Positions 1 through 9,800 of a DNA stretch of 64,000 bases are shown piece after piece (position 1 is the stretch's first letter; each line of letters opens with the position of its first letter). Origin of the DNA: Pseudovibrio sp. JCM 19062 (GTDB lineage Bacteria; Pseudomonadota; Alphaproteobacteria; Rhizobiales; Stappiaceae); assembly GCA_001310715.1 (NCBI GenBank), contig BAXV01000012.1, forward strand, positions 14,964 through 78,963, in the 5' to 3' direction. Position numbers and translations under genes: made by a program. The notes below the pieces were generated by a model. It saw only the letters and a list, made by a program, of their open reading frames with translations. It made no database searches and was not told the DNA's origin.

Positions 1-849
1 ACCGACAGTTCCAACGGTACTTTGACCGCAGAGCTATTTCACGCTGGTCAGCTCGGTACCGAACCGGTGACGGTGCAAAAAACCATTCGCGGGCGTATCG
101 ATATTCTCAGCTCCTCGTTGACTGCATTTTCTACAGTGGTTCCGGAACTGACCCTTTTGGGTGTCCCGTTTCTTTGGGACAGTTACGCCCAGATTGATTG
201 CGCAATGGAGCAGCATATAACACCGGTCTTTGGGCCTCTCTTCGAGGAAAAGGGTCTCAAGATCCTGCAATGGGGCGAATTGGGCTGGGTCCATGCCTTT
301 GGTACAAAGCCAATTCTTTCCCCTGAGGATGTAAGGGGGGTCAAGGTGCGTGCTGCACCTGCAAAATACTCTGTCAACTTCTGGGATGGGATGGGAGCAA
401 ACAGTGTTGTGCTTTCTTTGGTTGAAACGCCCTCCGCGCTACAAACCGGCATGGTGGAAGGGGGAACACTACCAGCTGTAACATATGTTGCTATGGGCAT
501 GGGCGAACTTGCTCCCCATCTCACACTATCATCGCACCTGTACCAACCAGCGGCGCTCGTGATGAATATGCGTGCATGGAAGAAGTTGAGCCGCGAAGAG
601 CAAGACAGCATCACCAATGCGCTAGTGCCTGTTCAAGATGTGCGCGATGACGTGCGTACCATGGCAGACAGCATGGTCGCTGATTTTGAGCAAAGCGGTG
701 GATATGTCCATGAGCTCTCCCCCGAGCAGCGCGAAGAGTGGAAGAACGCTGTCTTACCTCAGCGCGAAGAACTGGTGCGTTCAATTGGCGGACGAGCACA
801 AGAGATCTGGCCGAAAATTCTTGCAGCGAAGCAAGCTTGTACGCTCTAA
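1..849 (+). CDS. TRAP transporter solute-binding protein, DctP family (5' end missing)
   Basis: This is the periplasmic receptor of a tripartite ATP-independent (TRAP) transporter, which binds a carboxylate-like solute and hands it to the membrane subunits. The frame is open back to base 1, so the signal peptide and the first part of the protein lie outside the window. Visible family features are the N-terminal-side stretch with FHAGQLGTEP, typical of DctP receptors, and the conserved region around GVKVRAAP near residue 118, which contains the arginine that usually ligands the substrate carboxylate. About 282 residues remain of a usual 320-340. The two membrane subunits follow directly, so this is the first visible gene of a dctPQM operon. 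The substrate cannot be read from the sequence. Confidence 0.88.
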   Translation, partial: TDSSNGTLTAELFHAGQLGTEPVTVQKTIRGRIDILSSSLTAFSTVVPELTLLGVPFLWDSYAQIDCAMEQHITPVFGPLFEEKGLKILQWGELGWVHAFGTKPILSPEDVRGVKVRAAPAKYSVNFWDGMGANSVVLSLVETPSALQTGMVEGGTLPAVTYVAMGMGELAPHLTLSSHLYQPAALVMNMRAWKKLSREEQDSITNALVPVQDVRDDVRTMADSMVADFEQSGGYVHELSPEQREEWKNAVLPQREELVRSIGGRAQEIWPKILAAKQACTL

Positions 850-904
850 GACCTGACACCTGAAAGGAAGAGCCCTGCTGGTTTTAAGGCTCTTATCATT
901 TTTC

Positions 905-1391
905 ATGAAGCGTTTCTTCCATCTGTTGTATCGGTTCGAAGCAACTGTCGCCACCACGGCCTACGTCATCGTTGTCCTCGTCATGCTGATCGATATCATT
1001 GGCCGGGAGTTCTTTGATTTATCGCTGATGCACAGCAGCAAGATCGCTTTGTTTTCTGCTATTATTGCGGGAATGTTAGGCCTTGGCCTCGCAACATCAT
1101 CGGGCACCCATATTCGGCCAAGAGTCACCGATCATCTGTTGCCGCAGGTTTTACAGATACCTCTTCAAAGACTGGGTGACGCTCTGAGCGCGGGGCTCTT
1201 CCTGTATGCCGGATACATCTCGTTTGGCTGGTGCGCTCCTCCTATGAAATAGCTTTCTGGTGCCCGTGGTGGATTGGCCGCTCTGGTGGTTCCAATCCAT
1301 TATGCCCTACGCTTTTTGTTCCAACGCTTTGAGGCACGCCAGCTTCGCTCTGTCGCCTGCATTAAAGCCAGTTGAGGAAGATGTAGGATGA
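905..1391 (+). CDS. TRAP transporter small membrane subunit, DctQ family (frameshifted)
   Basis: DctQ is the four-helix membrane partner of DctM in TRAP transporters. The first 108 or so residues read cleanly from ATG 905 and contain hydrophobic helices at about residues 14-32 and 45-65, with the family-like motif DIIGREFF. The frame then breaks near 1230. The continuation in other frames carries VVDWPLWWFQSIMPYA, the typical DctQ ending in which the last helix follows a W-rich segment, and runs to a TGA at 1389-1391 that overlaps the ATG of the next gene. At least two single-base indels are needed to restore about 160 residues. The overlap with DctM indicates translational coupling. Confidence 0.75.
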
Positions 1392-2650
1392 CTTATCCAA
1401 TTCTCCTCACATTGGTCGTTTTGGTGATGCTCCTGTTGCGGCAAAACCTGATCGTGATCCTGATGGTCTTAGGCGCATCAGTGCAGATGCTTTATAGCGA
1501 TGGCGACCTATTGTTTATGGCGGAGGACTTCTGGGCAGCGCTCGATCGCGAGGTTCTACTCTCTATTCCGGTGTTCCTGCTCTGTGGTTCCATCATGAGC
1601 CGCGGTGCGATTGCTGAGCGCCTCGTTATGGTCCTTAAAGCGTTGACGGGGTCGCTCTCCGGCGGGCTTGGTGTTGCAGTAATCCTGTCCTCGGCGTTTT
1701 TTTGCAGCAATCTCAGGCTCATCCATGGTCACGCTGCTGGCCGTTGGAGCAGTCCTTTATCCGGCTTTGAAGGAGCAGGGTTATTCAACTCGCTACTCTC
1801 TTGGGGCTTTGACCAGCGCGGGAACGTTGGGTGTAGTGATTCCGCCCAGTATTCCCATGATCGTCTATGGTCTGGTCACAGAAACATCTATCACAGACAT
1901 GTTTTTAGCTGGCCTCATCCCAGGGCTTTTGCTCACGCTCCTTCTGGCACTTTATTCTGCATGGACAAATAGATCCATGCCCCGGGATGTGTTTGATTTC
2001 GCAGCCCTACGCAGCGCGGCGACCAATGGAATATGGTCTTTGCTCATGCCAGTCATTTTGCTGGGTGGCATTTACTCTGGGTACTTCACCGCAACAGAAA
2101 GCGCCGCTGTCGCCTTGGCTTATGCACTGGTGGTTGAGCTGTGCATCTACAAAGAACTAACCTTTGCCGGACTTTGGGATGCAGTCATTCATACAACCAG
2201 TTGCTTGGCGGTCTGCTGCCCATTGTGGCCATCGCTGCGACCTTGAATATGGTGTTGACCACCGAACAGGTCCCAACCCAGCTGGCTGAGTGGATGTCCA
2301 GTCATGTGGAACAAAAATGGCTGTTCCTCATTTGTTTAAACCTGCTGCTGTTGCTGGTTGGCGTCTTTATGGAGATTATCTCCGCCGTGCTGATCATGGC
2401 ACCCATTCTATTACCCATCGCAAATGCCTATGGCATAGATCCGGTGCATCTCGGCATCATCATGATTATCAATCTGGAAATCGGACTGCTGACGCCACCG
2501 GTCGGCATCAACCTCATCGTGGCCTCTCAGGCCTTTAGCGAAAGCTTCTGGACCGTCACCAGATCTGTTCTCCCGTTTGTTTTGATCATGCTCTTTGCGT
2601 TGCTTCTGGTCACTTTCCTGCCAGACCTTTCCTTGGTCTTTGTGCGCTAG
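1388..2650 (+). CDS. TRAP transporter large membrane subunit, DctM family (two frameshifts)
   Basis: DctM is the 12-helix channel subunit of TRAP transporters. Three overlapping frames together give a normal DctM of about 420 residues: residues 1-105 from ATG 1388, then the segment with VVIPPSIPMIVYG, a DctM signature, then the C-terminal part with LLTPPVGINLIVA, the matching signature of the second half. The first break is in a run of seven T at about 1697-1703; removing one T restores AAISGSSMVTLL, the expected sequence. The second is near 2195, where one base appears to be missing. Both are best read as sequencing or assembly indels. The operon has no visible terminator after 2650. Confidence 0.8.
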
Positions 2651-2841
2651 AGATGCAGCAAACGAAAGCTGGCGCAAATATGGCGCAAACATGATTGGGA
2701 GCCTCACAGAATCACGCCTTTTCCTATCAGTCACACCATGGATAGTGCTCTGATTTTTGTTGGTGGTTCAGAGAAGTTTCCCCTCGAATTGTAAGGTGAC
2801 CTGACGTAGGTTTCAGGTTCGTTTCATAATTGCGAGTTCCT

Positions 2842-3534
2842 ATGATTGAGTTTGAAAAGAATTTGGAAGCTGCGCTGAAAGCGCATGATCAGAGTGAAGA
2901 TGCCAGTCACGATCTCTACCACGCCCGCCGCGTAAAATTGGCCGCGCTGGATATTGCGCAGCGCCGCGGGGAGGGGGATGAGCAGGTGTTGGTTGCCGCC
3001 GCCTACCTTCATGATCTTGTCAACGTGCCCAAAAATTCCCCTGATCGCTCAAAAGCGTCCAAGTTGTCCGCTGAGGCTGCCGAACCAATCCTCAAGGAAC
3101 TGGGTGTCTCGGCGCAGAAGATCGAACAAATCAAACACGCCATCGAAGCTCACAGCTTTTCCGCAGAGATCCCGCCACAAACCATTGAGGCCAAGATCCT
3201 GCAGGATGCCGACCGGCTCGAATCCCTCGGCGCAATCGGCATTGCCCGCACATTTTACATCGCCAAGATTATGAACTCGCACTTGTTCCACGGCGGAGAC
3301 CTGTTCGCAAGCGAACGGGAACTCAACGACAAGTCATTCGGTGTCGATCATTTTGCGCTGAAACTGCTCAAACTGCACAAAACCATGCAGACTAAAGAAG
3401 GCCGTGACGTCGCCCGCGAACGCACAGATTACATGATCGGCTTTTTAAAACAGCTGGCAGCTGAAACAGGCTTTACCTATCCTGAAGATGACGAACTCTG
3501 GATTGAGAAGGAATCTTCAAAGATTATCGCCTGA
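2842..3534 (+). CDS. HD-domain phosphohydrolase
   Basis: This is a 230-residue metal-dependent HD phosphohydrolase of the small soluble type related to E. coli YedJ. The visible metal-binding pattern is a histidine in HDLYHARRV (about residues 23-31), the HD pair in AYLHDLV (about residues 53-59) and an aspartate in LQDADRLESLG (about residue 122). The family hydrolyses phosphate esters or nucleotides, but the substrate is not predictable. I chose ATG 2842 rather than an upstream TTG at 2830 because the protein match starts at IEFEKN. It is intact, stands alone, and is convergent with the LacI gene, with which it leaves only three bases between stop codons. Confidence 0.82.
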   Translation: MIEFEKNLEAALKAHDQSEDASHDLYHARRVKLAALDIAQRRGEGDEQVLVAAAYLHDLVNVPKNSPDRSKASKLSAEAAEPILKELGVSAQKIEQIKHAIEAHSFSAEIPPQTIEAKILQDADRLESLGAIGIARTFYIAKIMNSHLFHGGDLFASERELNDKSFGVDHFALKLLKLHKTMQTKEGRDVARERTDYMIGFLKQLAAETGFTYPEDDELWIEKESSKIIA

Positions 3535-3537
3535 TCT

Positions 3538-4584
3538 CTAGCTCTGAAAAGAATCGAAAGGTGGGAATGAGATGTCCGGGTCCTGGATGGTCTGTTCAAA
3601 CGGACCATCGGGCTGTTGCATGGTTTTAAGAAGGTTGGTCCCCAACAAAATACCTGCCTGCTGGATATCCTCTCCGATATTGTCGATATGTGGATCAATC
3701 TGATGGAGTGTTTGCGAGCTTGATTTCACAACTGCATCAAAATCTATGCCGCGCTCTTTACCAGCCTGACGGTATCCATTGGCAATCGCAAGAAACGAGG
3801 TCTCACCTGCAGATGAACCGTCTGGAGCCTCCTCCGTTCCTGCGATATGGCGCGCCCATTCAAAGACCTCCGGCATATCAGAATCAAGACTGATGTCTTC
3901 CGGGATATAGCTTTCCAGACCTTCCTGACGAATAGCCCGCTTATACCCGTAGTTCAGGTGCTGATAGAAACTGAAATGATCTGGCGGAAGAATGATGCAA
4001 ATGCGCCGCCGACCTTTTTGCATCAGCCGCAAGACTGATTCATACGCAAATTTCTCGTTGTCATAATCAACAAAAGAATGTTGATAACCGAATTCGGTTC
4101 GCCCATGAGTGGTGAAGGGAAAGCTGCGTTCCCTCAAAAAGCGTACCCGTTCATCAAAAGGTCGGGTCCGCGAGAAGATAATCCCGTCAGCCAGTTGGTT
4201 GCGCACAATATGTTCCACAGGCTCCATCGGGTCGCCCCCGAGGAATTGCGGTGTAACATTCAGGTGGTAGTCTGTACCCATCAGCGTGCGCCACACCCGC
4301 AATCAACGAGTTCCCAAAACTTAGAATCTCGTTGTGAGGATCAAGAATCAGAGAGATAACTTTGGTCTTGCCAGTTCGCAAACGCTGCGCTGCACGGTCC
4401 GGAACATAGCCGATTTCCTCAGCAATTTTGCTTACGCGCTGCCGGGTTGCCTGCGCAATTTTTCATCACCTTGAAGGGCCCGCGAGACAGTTGTCACCGC
4501 AAGTCCGGTCATCTCCGCAATTGTCTTTTGCGTAGGTTTCGTCGCGGAATGAGTGGAGGAAACTTCCGGTTTTCGTATAGGCAT
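3538..4584 (-). CDS. LacI-family transcriptional repressor of the adjacent sugar ABC operon (frameshifted)
   Basis: This is a sugar-responsive repressor with an N-terminal LacI helix-turn-helix (KTIAEMTGLAVTTVSRALQG, about residues 18-37) and a periplasmic-binding-protein-like C-terminal domain covering the rest. The start at 4584 gives MPIRKPEV and has GGGAGG about 12 bases upstream; the longer reading upstream is not needed. The gene is split into three frames, with breaks near 4440 and near 4300, and the joined product is about 345 residues, normal for the family. It is divergent from the gtsABC-like operon, and two operator-like sequences lie in the shared 208-base intergenic region. Repression of that operon and of itself is an inference from position and operators. 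Confidence 0.82.
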
Positions 4585-4625
4585 GTGAAACCAGTTTACC
4601 TCCCTAAGATCAACTGAATAACGAT

Positions 4626-4637
4626 TGTAACGATACA
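4626..4637. promoter_or_regulatory. putative LacI-type operator, copy 1
   Basis: The 12-base sequence TGTAACGATACA is an imperfect inverted repeat with a central CG, the usual architecture of LacI/GalR operators. It lies 42 bases upstream of the divergent lacI-family start, suitable for autoregulation, and matches a second site at 4722-4733 in 10 of 12 positions. Confidence 0.5.
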
Positions 4638-4704
4638 AAAAAAATATGTGATTTCCATTTGATACAAAAAAAGACCATTCAAGTCAATGGGTTCACATTT
4701 GGGA

Positions 4705-4734
4705 TTGACATATCTAATATTTGTAACGTTATAA
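4705..4734 (+). promoter_or_regulatory. promoter of the sugar ABC operon with overlapping LacI-type operator
   Basis: A consensus -35 box TTGACA is at 4705-4710 and a TTATAA -10 box is at 4729-4734, with an 18-base spacer. The sequence TGTAACGTTATA at 4722-4733 overlaps the -10 box and matches the operator at 4626-4637. A repressor bound here would block RNA polymerase. Promoter and operator are pattern-based predictions. Confidence 0.55.
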
Positions 4735-4792
4735 GTTCTATGTTAGTCGTATTTTTGTGTAGAAATCTAAAGTTGTGATCGGGAGGCAACAC

Positions 4793-6043
4793 ATGCACAA
4801 GCTACTAGTCAAAACTACATCCGCTTTGGCACTGCTGGCAGCAACCGCTGGTACATCTGTGGCGGCAGACGTTGAAGTGCTGCACTGGTGGACCGCGGGA
4901 GGCGAGGCAGCCGCACTTAACGTTCTGAAGGACGATTTGGGAACTCAGGGCATTGGTTGGGCTGATATGCCTGTAGCCGGTGGTGGCGGCGAAAGCGCGA
5001 TGACCGTTCTGCGTGCACGCGTAACTGCTGGTAACGCACCTACAGCTGTTCAGATGCTTGGCTTCGACATTCAGGATTGGGCAAAAGAGGGCGCTTTGGC
5101 AAACCTCAACGAAGTTGCAGCTGCTGAAGGCTGGGACGATGTTGTACCTGCAGCGCTGCAGCGCTTTGCCAAGTACGATGGAAAGTGGATTTCCGCACCT
5201 GTAAACGTGCACTCCACCAACTGGGTATGGGCAAACAAAGCGGTGCTGGACAAAAACGGCATTGCAACCCCAACCACTTGGGAAGAATTCACCGCAGCGC
5301 TTGAAAAGCTGAAAGCAGCTGGTGTAACGCCGCTTGCACACGGTGGTCAGCCTTGGCAGGACGCAACCCTGTTCGACGCAGTCGCCATGAGCACCGGTGG
5401 TCCGGACTTCTATAAAGCTGCCTTCATCGATCTGGACGAAGAAGTTCTTGGTTCTGACACCATGAAAGAAGCGTTCGATCGTATGGCTGTTCTGCGTGGA
5501 AACGTTGATAGCAACTTCTCTGGTCGTGACTGGAACCTTGCAACTGCAATGGTTATCAACGGTGACGCTGGCTTCCAGATGATGGGTGACTGGGCTAAAG
5601 GTGAATTCCTTGGCGCAGGCAAAAAGCCGGGCGAAGACTTCCTTTGCTTCCGCTTCCCTGGCACTCAAAACCAGGTGACCTTCAATGCTGACCAGTTCGC
5701 TATGTTCGATCAGGGCGGTGAAGTGTCTAAAGAGCAGGCAGCTCTTGCAAGCGCGATCATGTCACCAAACTTCCAGTCCGCATTTAACGTTGTGAAGGGT
5801 TCTGTTCCTGCACGTACCGACGTTTCCGACGAAGCGTTTGATGCATGTGGTCAGAAGGGCATGAAAGATCTGGCTGCTGCTGCATCCTCTGGCAACCTGT
5901 TCGGTTCCATGGCACACGGTCACGCTGCGCCAGCTTCTGTTAAGAACGCCATTTATGACGTTGTAACTGCACACTTCAACGGTGAGTACGATTCTGCGAC
6001 CGCAGTTGAAGAGCTGGTAGACGCAGTCTCCATCGCGAAGTAA
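4793..6043 (+). CDS. gtsA: sugar ABC transporter substrate-binding protein, GtsA-like (glucose/mannose family)
   Basis: This is the periplasmic receptor of a CUT1-type carbohydrate ABC importer. It has a Sec signal peptide at residues 1-24 (hydrophobic core [11 protein letters not shown], cleavage likely after SVA) and the mature start [13 protein letters not shown], characteristic of glucose/mannose receptors such as Pseudomonas GtsA. The conserved stretch [14 protein letters not shown] lies near residue 183. The length of 416 residues is normal. I chose ATG 4793, preceded by GGGAGG 7 bases upstream, over an upstream GTG at 4775. It is the first gene of the operon and is followed by an intercistronic hairpin. 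It is intact. Glucose or mannose as substrate is inferred from family resemblance. Confidence 0.85.
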   Translation: MHKLLVKTTSALALLAATAGTSVAADVEVLHWWTAGGEAAALNVLKDDLGTQGIGWADMPVAGGGGESAMTVLRARVTAGNAPTAVQMLGFDIQDWAKEGALANLNEVAAAEGWDDVVPAALQRFAKYDGKWISAPVNVHSTNWVWANKAVLDKNGIATPTTWEEFTAALEKLKAAGVTPLAHGGQPWQDATLFDAVAMSTGGPDFYKAAFIDLDEEVLGSDTMKEAFDRMAVLRGNVDSNFSGRDWNLATAMVINGDAGFQMMGDWAKGEFLGAGKKPGEDFLCFRFPGTQNQVTFNADQFAMFDQGGEVSKEQAALASAIMSPNFQSAFNVVKGSVPARTDVSDEAFDACGQKGMKDLAAAASSGNLFGSMAHGHAAPASVKNAIYDVVTAHFNGEYDSATAVEELVDAVSIAK

Positions 6044-6050
6044 TTTTAAG

Positions 6051-6076
6051 TGGGGCCGATCTCTCGGCCCCATTTT
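6051..6076 (+). terminator. intercistronic hairpin after the binding-protein gene
   Basis: A perfect 9-bp stem, TGGGGCCGA (6051-6059) with TCGGCCCCA (6064-6072), has a TCTC loop and is followed by TTTT. Such hairpins after receptor genes commonly attenuate readthrough or protect upstream mRNA, giving more receptor than permease. Confidence 0.7.
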
Positions 6077-6110
6077 CCCAAAAACAACATAAAATCTGGG
6101 GGCAGGGGTC

Positions 6111-7052
6111 ATGGTCGATCAGACCAACTCATCCGTTGCCATGGCAGCCGACTACGCGATGCCAACGGCAGTAAAACCGGACCTGCGGACAAGACTTCAA
6201 AATTTCATTCCAAAACTGGTGTTAGCACCCTCCTTGGCTTTGATCTTGGTCTTTGTCTATGGATTTATCATTTTCTCCGTATACCTTTCCTTCACAGGAA
6301 GCCGCATCCTGCCAAGCTATGACTGGGTAGGGTTGGAGAACTATGAAAAGCTGTTCCGGCTTCGACATTGGTCCATTGCCATAAAAAAACCTTGGCATTT
6401 TCGCAGGCTTGTATATCGCAATCTGTACAGCCATCGGCCTGAGCCTTGCGATTTTTCTGGACCAGAAGATCCGCGGCGAAGGCTTCTTGCGTCCAATCTT
6501 CCTGTACCCGATGGCGCTCAGCTTCATCGTGACAGGTACTGCATGGAAGTGGTTCCTCGATCCGGGCATCGGGCTTGAGCACACAATGCACTTGTGGGCT
6601 GGGAGAGCTTCCAGTTCGACTGGATCAAGAACCGTGACTTCGCGATTTACACGGTTGTTATTGCAGCTGTCTGGCAAACAAGTGGTTTCGTGATGGCCAT
6701 GTTCCTTGCTGGATTGCGTGGCATCGACAACGAGATCCTGAAGGCAGCACAGATCGATGGTGCATCTAACTGGAACATGTACCGCCGCATCATTATCCCG
6801 CAACTGCGTCCGGCATTCCTTTCCGCATTCGTGATCCTGTCTCACCTTGCAATTAAGTCATATGACCTTGTCGTGGCATTGACGGGCGGTGGACCGGGAA
6901 GAGCAACTGAAGTGCCTGCGACCTTCATGTATTCCTACACCTTCACGCGCAACCAGATGGGTATCGGTGCCAGCTCCGCTGTTATCATGCTCATGACCAT
7001 TGCCGCGATCATGGTGCCATACCTGTATGCCGAACTGCGGGAGAAGAAATAA
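6111..7052 (+). CDS. gtsB: sugar ABC transporter permease, GtsB-like (two frameshifts)
   Basis: This is the first inner-membrane permease of the sugar importer, MalF-type but without the long periplasmic insertion. The ATG at 6111 follows a GGGGGCAGGGG ribosome-binding region. The first break is in a run of seven A near 6381, where removing one A gives WSIAIKNLGIFAGLY in frame; the second is near 6595, where the frame returns to WESFQFDWIKN. The reassembled protein is about 313 residues with six hydrophobic segments and the EAA-loop motif ILKAAQIDGASNWNMYRRII, which contacts the ATPase. The stop overlaps the next start as TAATG. Both breaks are likely base-calling errors. Confidence 0.8.
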
Positions 7053-7909
7053 TGTCCGTAGCCTCGACAGATAATGCTATCAGCACAGGGCGCATCACCC
7101 GCGCCTTCATCTACCTGATGCTGATCCTGTTCGCCACGTTCTACCTGTTGCCCTTCGCTATCATGGTCATCAACTCCGTCAAGCCTCTTTCAGAGATCAA
7201 CGGCGGCAACATGATGTCTCTGCCTCAGGCCTTTACGTTGGAGCCATGGTTTAAAGCCTGGAGCAGCGCACAGATCGGTATTGAGCCAACAGGTTTGAAA
7301 CCATACTTCTGGAACTCCCTGAAAATGGTGTTTCCGGCGGTGGCAATCTCAACAGTGCTCGGCGCACTCAACGGTTACGTGCTGACCAAGTGGCGCTTTA
7401 AGGGTGACACCATCCTGTTCGGTCTGATGCTGTTTGCCTGCTTCATTCCATTCCAGATCGTTTTGATCCCTATGGCGCGTGTGCTTGGGTTCCTCAACAT
7501 CGCCGGTTCCACACCGGGTCTGGTGCTGGTGCATGTGGTTTACGGCCTTGGCTTCACCACGCTCTATTTCAGGAACTACTATCAGGTGTTCCCGACAGAG
7601 CTGATCCGTGCAGCCCAGATTGATGGGGCAGGGTTCTTCCGCATCTTCTGGCGCATCATGCTGCCAAGTTCCGGCCCGATCATCGTGGTTTCTGTTATCT
7701 GGCAGTTCACCAACATCTGGAACGACTTCCTGTTTGGTGCCTCGTTTGCGGATCTTGACAGCCAGCCAATGACAGTTGCGCTGAACAACCTCGTCAGCGC
7801 CTCAACGGGCGTCAAAGAATATAACGTTCATTTTGCCGGAGCGATCCTCGCCGCATTGCCGACACTGCTCGTGTACATCGTGGCTGGCCGCTACTTCGTA
7901 AGAGCCTGA
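7052..7909 (+). CDS. gtsC: sugar ABC transporter permease, GtsC-like
   Basis: This is the second permease of the importer (MalG type, 285 residues, six transmembrane helices). The EAA loop reads ELIRAAQIDGAGFFRIFWRI around residue 190, which docks on the ATPase. Its ATG overlaps the stop codon of the preceding permease, indicating translational coupling, and the ATPase gene follows after 28 bases. The frame is intact from start to stop. The C-terminus ends in YFVRA, as is usual for this family. Confidence 0.88.
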   Translation: MSVASTDNAISTGRITRAFIYLMLILFATFYLLPFAIMVINSVKPLSEINGGNMMSLPQAFTLEPWFKAWSSAQIGIEPTGLKPYFWNSLKMVFPAVAISTVLGALNGYVLTKWRFKGDTILFGLMLFACFIPFQIVLIPMARVLGFLNIAGSTPGLVLVHVVYGLGFTTLYFRNYYQVFPTELIRAAQIDGAGFFRIFWRIMLPSSGPIIVVSVIWQFTNIWNDFLFGASFADLDSQPMTVALNNLVSASTGVKEYNVHFAGAILAALPTLLVYIVAGRYFVRA

Positions 7910-7937
7910 TGGCCGGATCGGTGAAAGGATAAGACCT

Positions 7938-9051
7938 ATGAGCTTTCTTAAAATCAACAATGCGACCAAGTCTTACGGCTCAACCGAGGTGCTTCACAAC
8001 ATCGATATCGACGTTCAGGAAGGCGAATTCCTGGTTCTCGTCGGGCCGTCCGGTTGCGGAAAATCCACTCTGCTCAACATGATTGCTGGTCTGGAGGACA
8101 TCACCTCCGGCACCATCTCCATCAAAGGGCAGGCCATGAACGGGGTTCACCCGTCCAAGCGTAACATCGCCATGGTGTTCCAGTCCTACGCTTTGTACCC
8201 GAACATGACTGTTGGTCAGAACATTACCTTCGGTCTGGAAATGCACGGCATTGCCAAACCCGAGCGTGAAAAGGCGATGGCCCAAGTTGCCGAGATGCTG
8301 CAGATTAAACCGCTGCTGAACCGCAAGCCGGGTCAGCTTTCCGGTGGTCAGCGCCAGCGTGTCGCCATGGGTCGTGCGCTTGTGCGTGATCCGGACGTGT
8401 TCCTGTTTGATGAGCCTCTGTCTAACCTTGATGCGAAACTGCGCGTTGATATGCGTACAGAGATCAAGAAGCTGCACCAGAAGCTTGGAACAACCATTGT
8501 TTACGTGACCCACGATCAGATCGAAGCAATGACGCTGTCAACGCGCATCGCGGTTATGAACGGTGGCTACGTACAGCAATTGGGAACGCCGAAAGAGATC
8601 TATGACAGCCCGGCAAATCTGTTTGTCGCCAGCTTCATGGGTTCTCCAAGCATGAACCTTGTTCCGGCGAAAGTCGTTGCAAACGGAGATGGTATCTTCG
8701 CGCAGCTGCCAACAGGTCTGAGTGATAAGGTGAACCTCAAGTTCTCCAACCCGACTGAAGCCCTGAAGGGCTTTGATCAGAAGGAAATCGTTCTGGGCAT
8801 TCGCCTGAGGCGATCACCGACCCTGATGGGCTGATCAGAAGGCCAACCACGTCGAACAGATTATGAACCGCGTTATCGTAACCGAGCCAGCAGGCTCTGA
8901 TACCTACGTGATGTCATCTCTGGGTGGGAAAGATTGCAACGCACGTATGCGCGCCGATGCGCAGGTTGTTGCAGGGCAGGACGTACCATTCGCGATCAAC
9001 ATGGATAAGGCAATCCCGTTTGATCCATTCTCTGAACTGCGCATCGCGTAA
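7938..9051 (+). CDS. sugar ABC transporter ATP-binding protein, MsiK/UgpC type (frameshifted)
   Basis: This is the ATPase that energises the importer. It shows Walker A GPSGCGKST near residue 36, the signature LSGGQRQRVAMGRAL near residue 134, Walker B VFLFDEPLSNLD and the H-loop VTHDQIEAM near residue 192. The frame breaks at about 8806-8812: GIRLRRSP should read GIRPEAITDP, which needs one extra C in CGCC. The C-terminal TOBE-type regulatory domain then continues in the second frame to 9051, giving about 370 residues, normal for the family. It is the last gene of the operon, closed by a strong terminator. Family members sometimes serve several importers. Confidence 0.85.
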
Positions 9052-9074
9052 GTTTTTGAGAGCAAGCAAATTTG

Positions 9075-9105
9075 AAAAGCCGGAGTGGAAGCACTCCGGC
9101 TTTTT
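9075..9105 (+). terminator. rho-independent terminator of the sugar ABC operon
   Basis: A perfect 13-bp stem (9075-9087 with 9092-9104) around a GAAG loop, GC-rich in the middle, ends in a run of five T at 9101-9105. Confidence 0.92.
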
Positions 9106-9222
9106 GGTTTTAGAGGCAGAAAAGACGCCGCCGATTGGCTTCGCCGCCTGAGAGAGGCAGCATTGCTGGATGAAAAAGGGGAGGCATTAGCAGGTGCACT
9201 CAAGACAATTCAGAGCCTCTGA
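9085..9222 (+). other. coding-like short frame overlapping the operon terminator
   Basis: An open frame from a GTG at 9085 to TGA 9220-9222 encodes 45 residues whose second half (DAADWLRRLREAALLDEK and onwards) has the composition of an amphipathic, charged helix and coding-like codon use. It has no convincing ribosome-binding site and its first codons are the terminator stem. It could be a gene remnant or a small protein; I do not recognise it. Confidence 0.25.
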
Positions 9223-9800
9223 TTGCATTTGGATGCGATTAGTGGTGCAGAAAAAATTTTTCCTCTGATTATAATTAATGTATGCGTTTGTGTGCCTTAG
9301 CGAAAAATGATGCCTGCACAAAGCGCACTTAATGCGCATGCAAAAGACATATTGTCTCTATTTTCGATTGAGTGCTTTTGTTCAAGACAAACCTGCAGCT
9401 AAGCGTATTAATACTTACGGATAGAGCCGGTAGCGCATTTGACTGGTTCTAGACTTGAGAAATACCTTTGTTAAACAGTATGTTGATTAATTATATTAGA
9501 TAATTTGAATATTTAATTACCTAGATGTGCAAGGCATCCTGATGGCAATCGATCCGCTTGTGCCGAAAATTCCCTTTTAATTTCATTGCTTAGACTGGCG
9601 CGGCAGATTGCTGCACCGTTGTTCAGTATTCGTCCCATTCAACTGAAGTCGTAGATCGTATCGCTGCGTTATTATGGCGCGTACGATGTGTATTTAAACG
9701 TATAGTCTTAAAATTTTAAGAAAAGTATATCAGGTCCCGTCCTTGAGAGATTGGGAAATTCTCCTTGGACGCATGAGTGGCACATGGGGATATAAAAGAA
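9223..9800. other. long intergenic leader upstream of the serine permease gene
   Basis: About 580 bases without a supported gene, AT-rich in the middle. It ends in the promoter and leader region of the permease gene and contains a perfect 16-base palindrome at 9706-9721. I found no further recognisable element. Confidence 0.5.
9706..9721. promoter_or_regulatory. perfect 16-base palindrome upstream of sdaC-like gene
   Basis: TCTTAAAATTTTAAGA is fully self-complementary and lies 80 bases upstream of the permease start. Its position and symmetry suit a dimeric regulator operator, but no cognate regulator is encoded next to it. Confidence 0.35.

Noticed and set aside
4805..5668. 287-residue minus-strand open frame inside gtsA
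   Set aside because: Cysteine- and serine-rich antisense shadow of a clear binding-protein gene, without ribosome-binding site.
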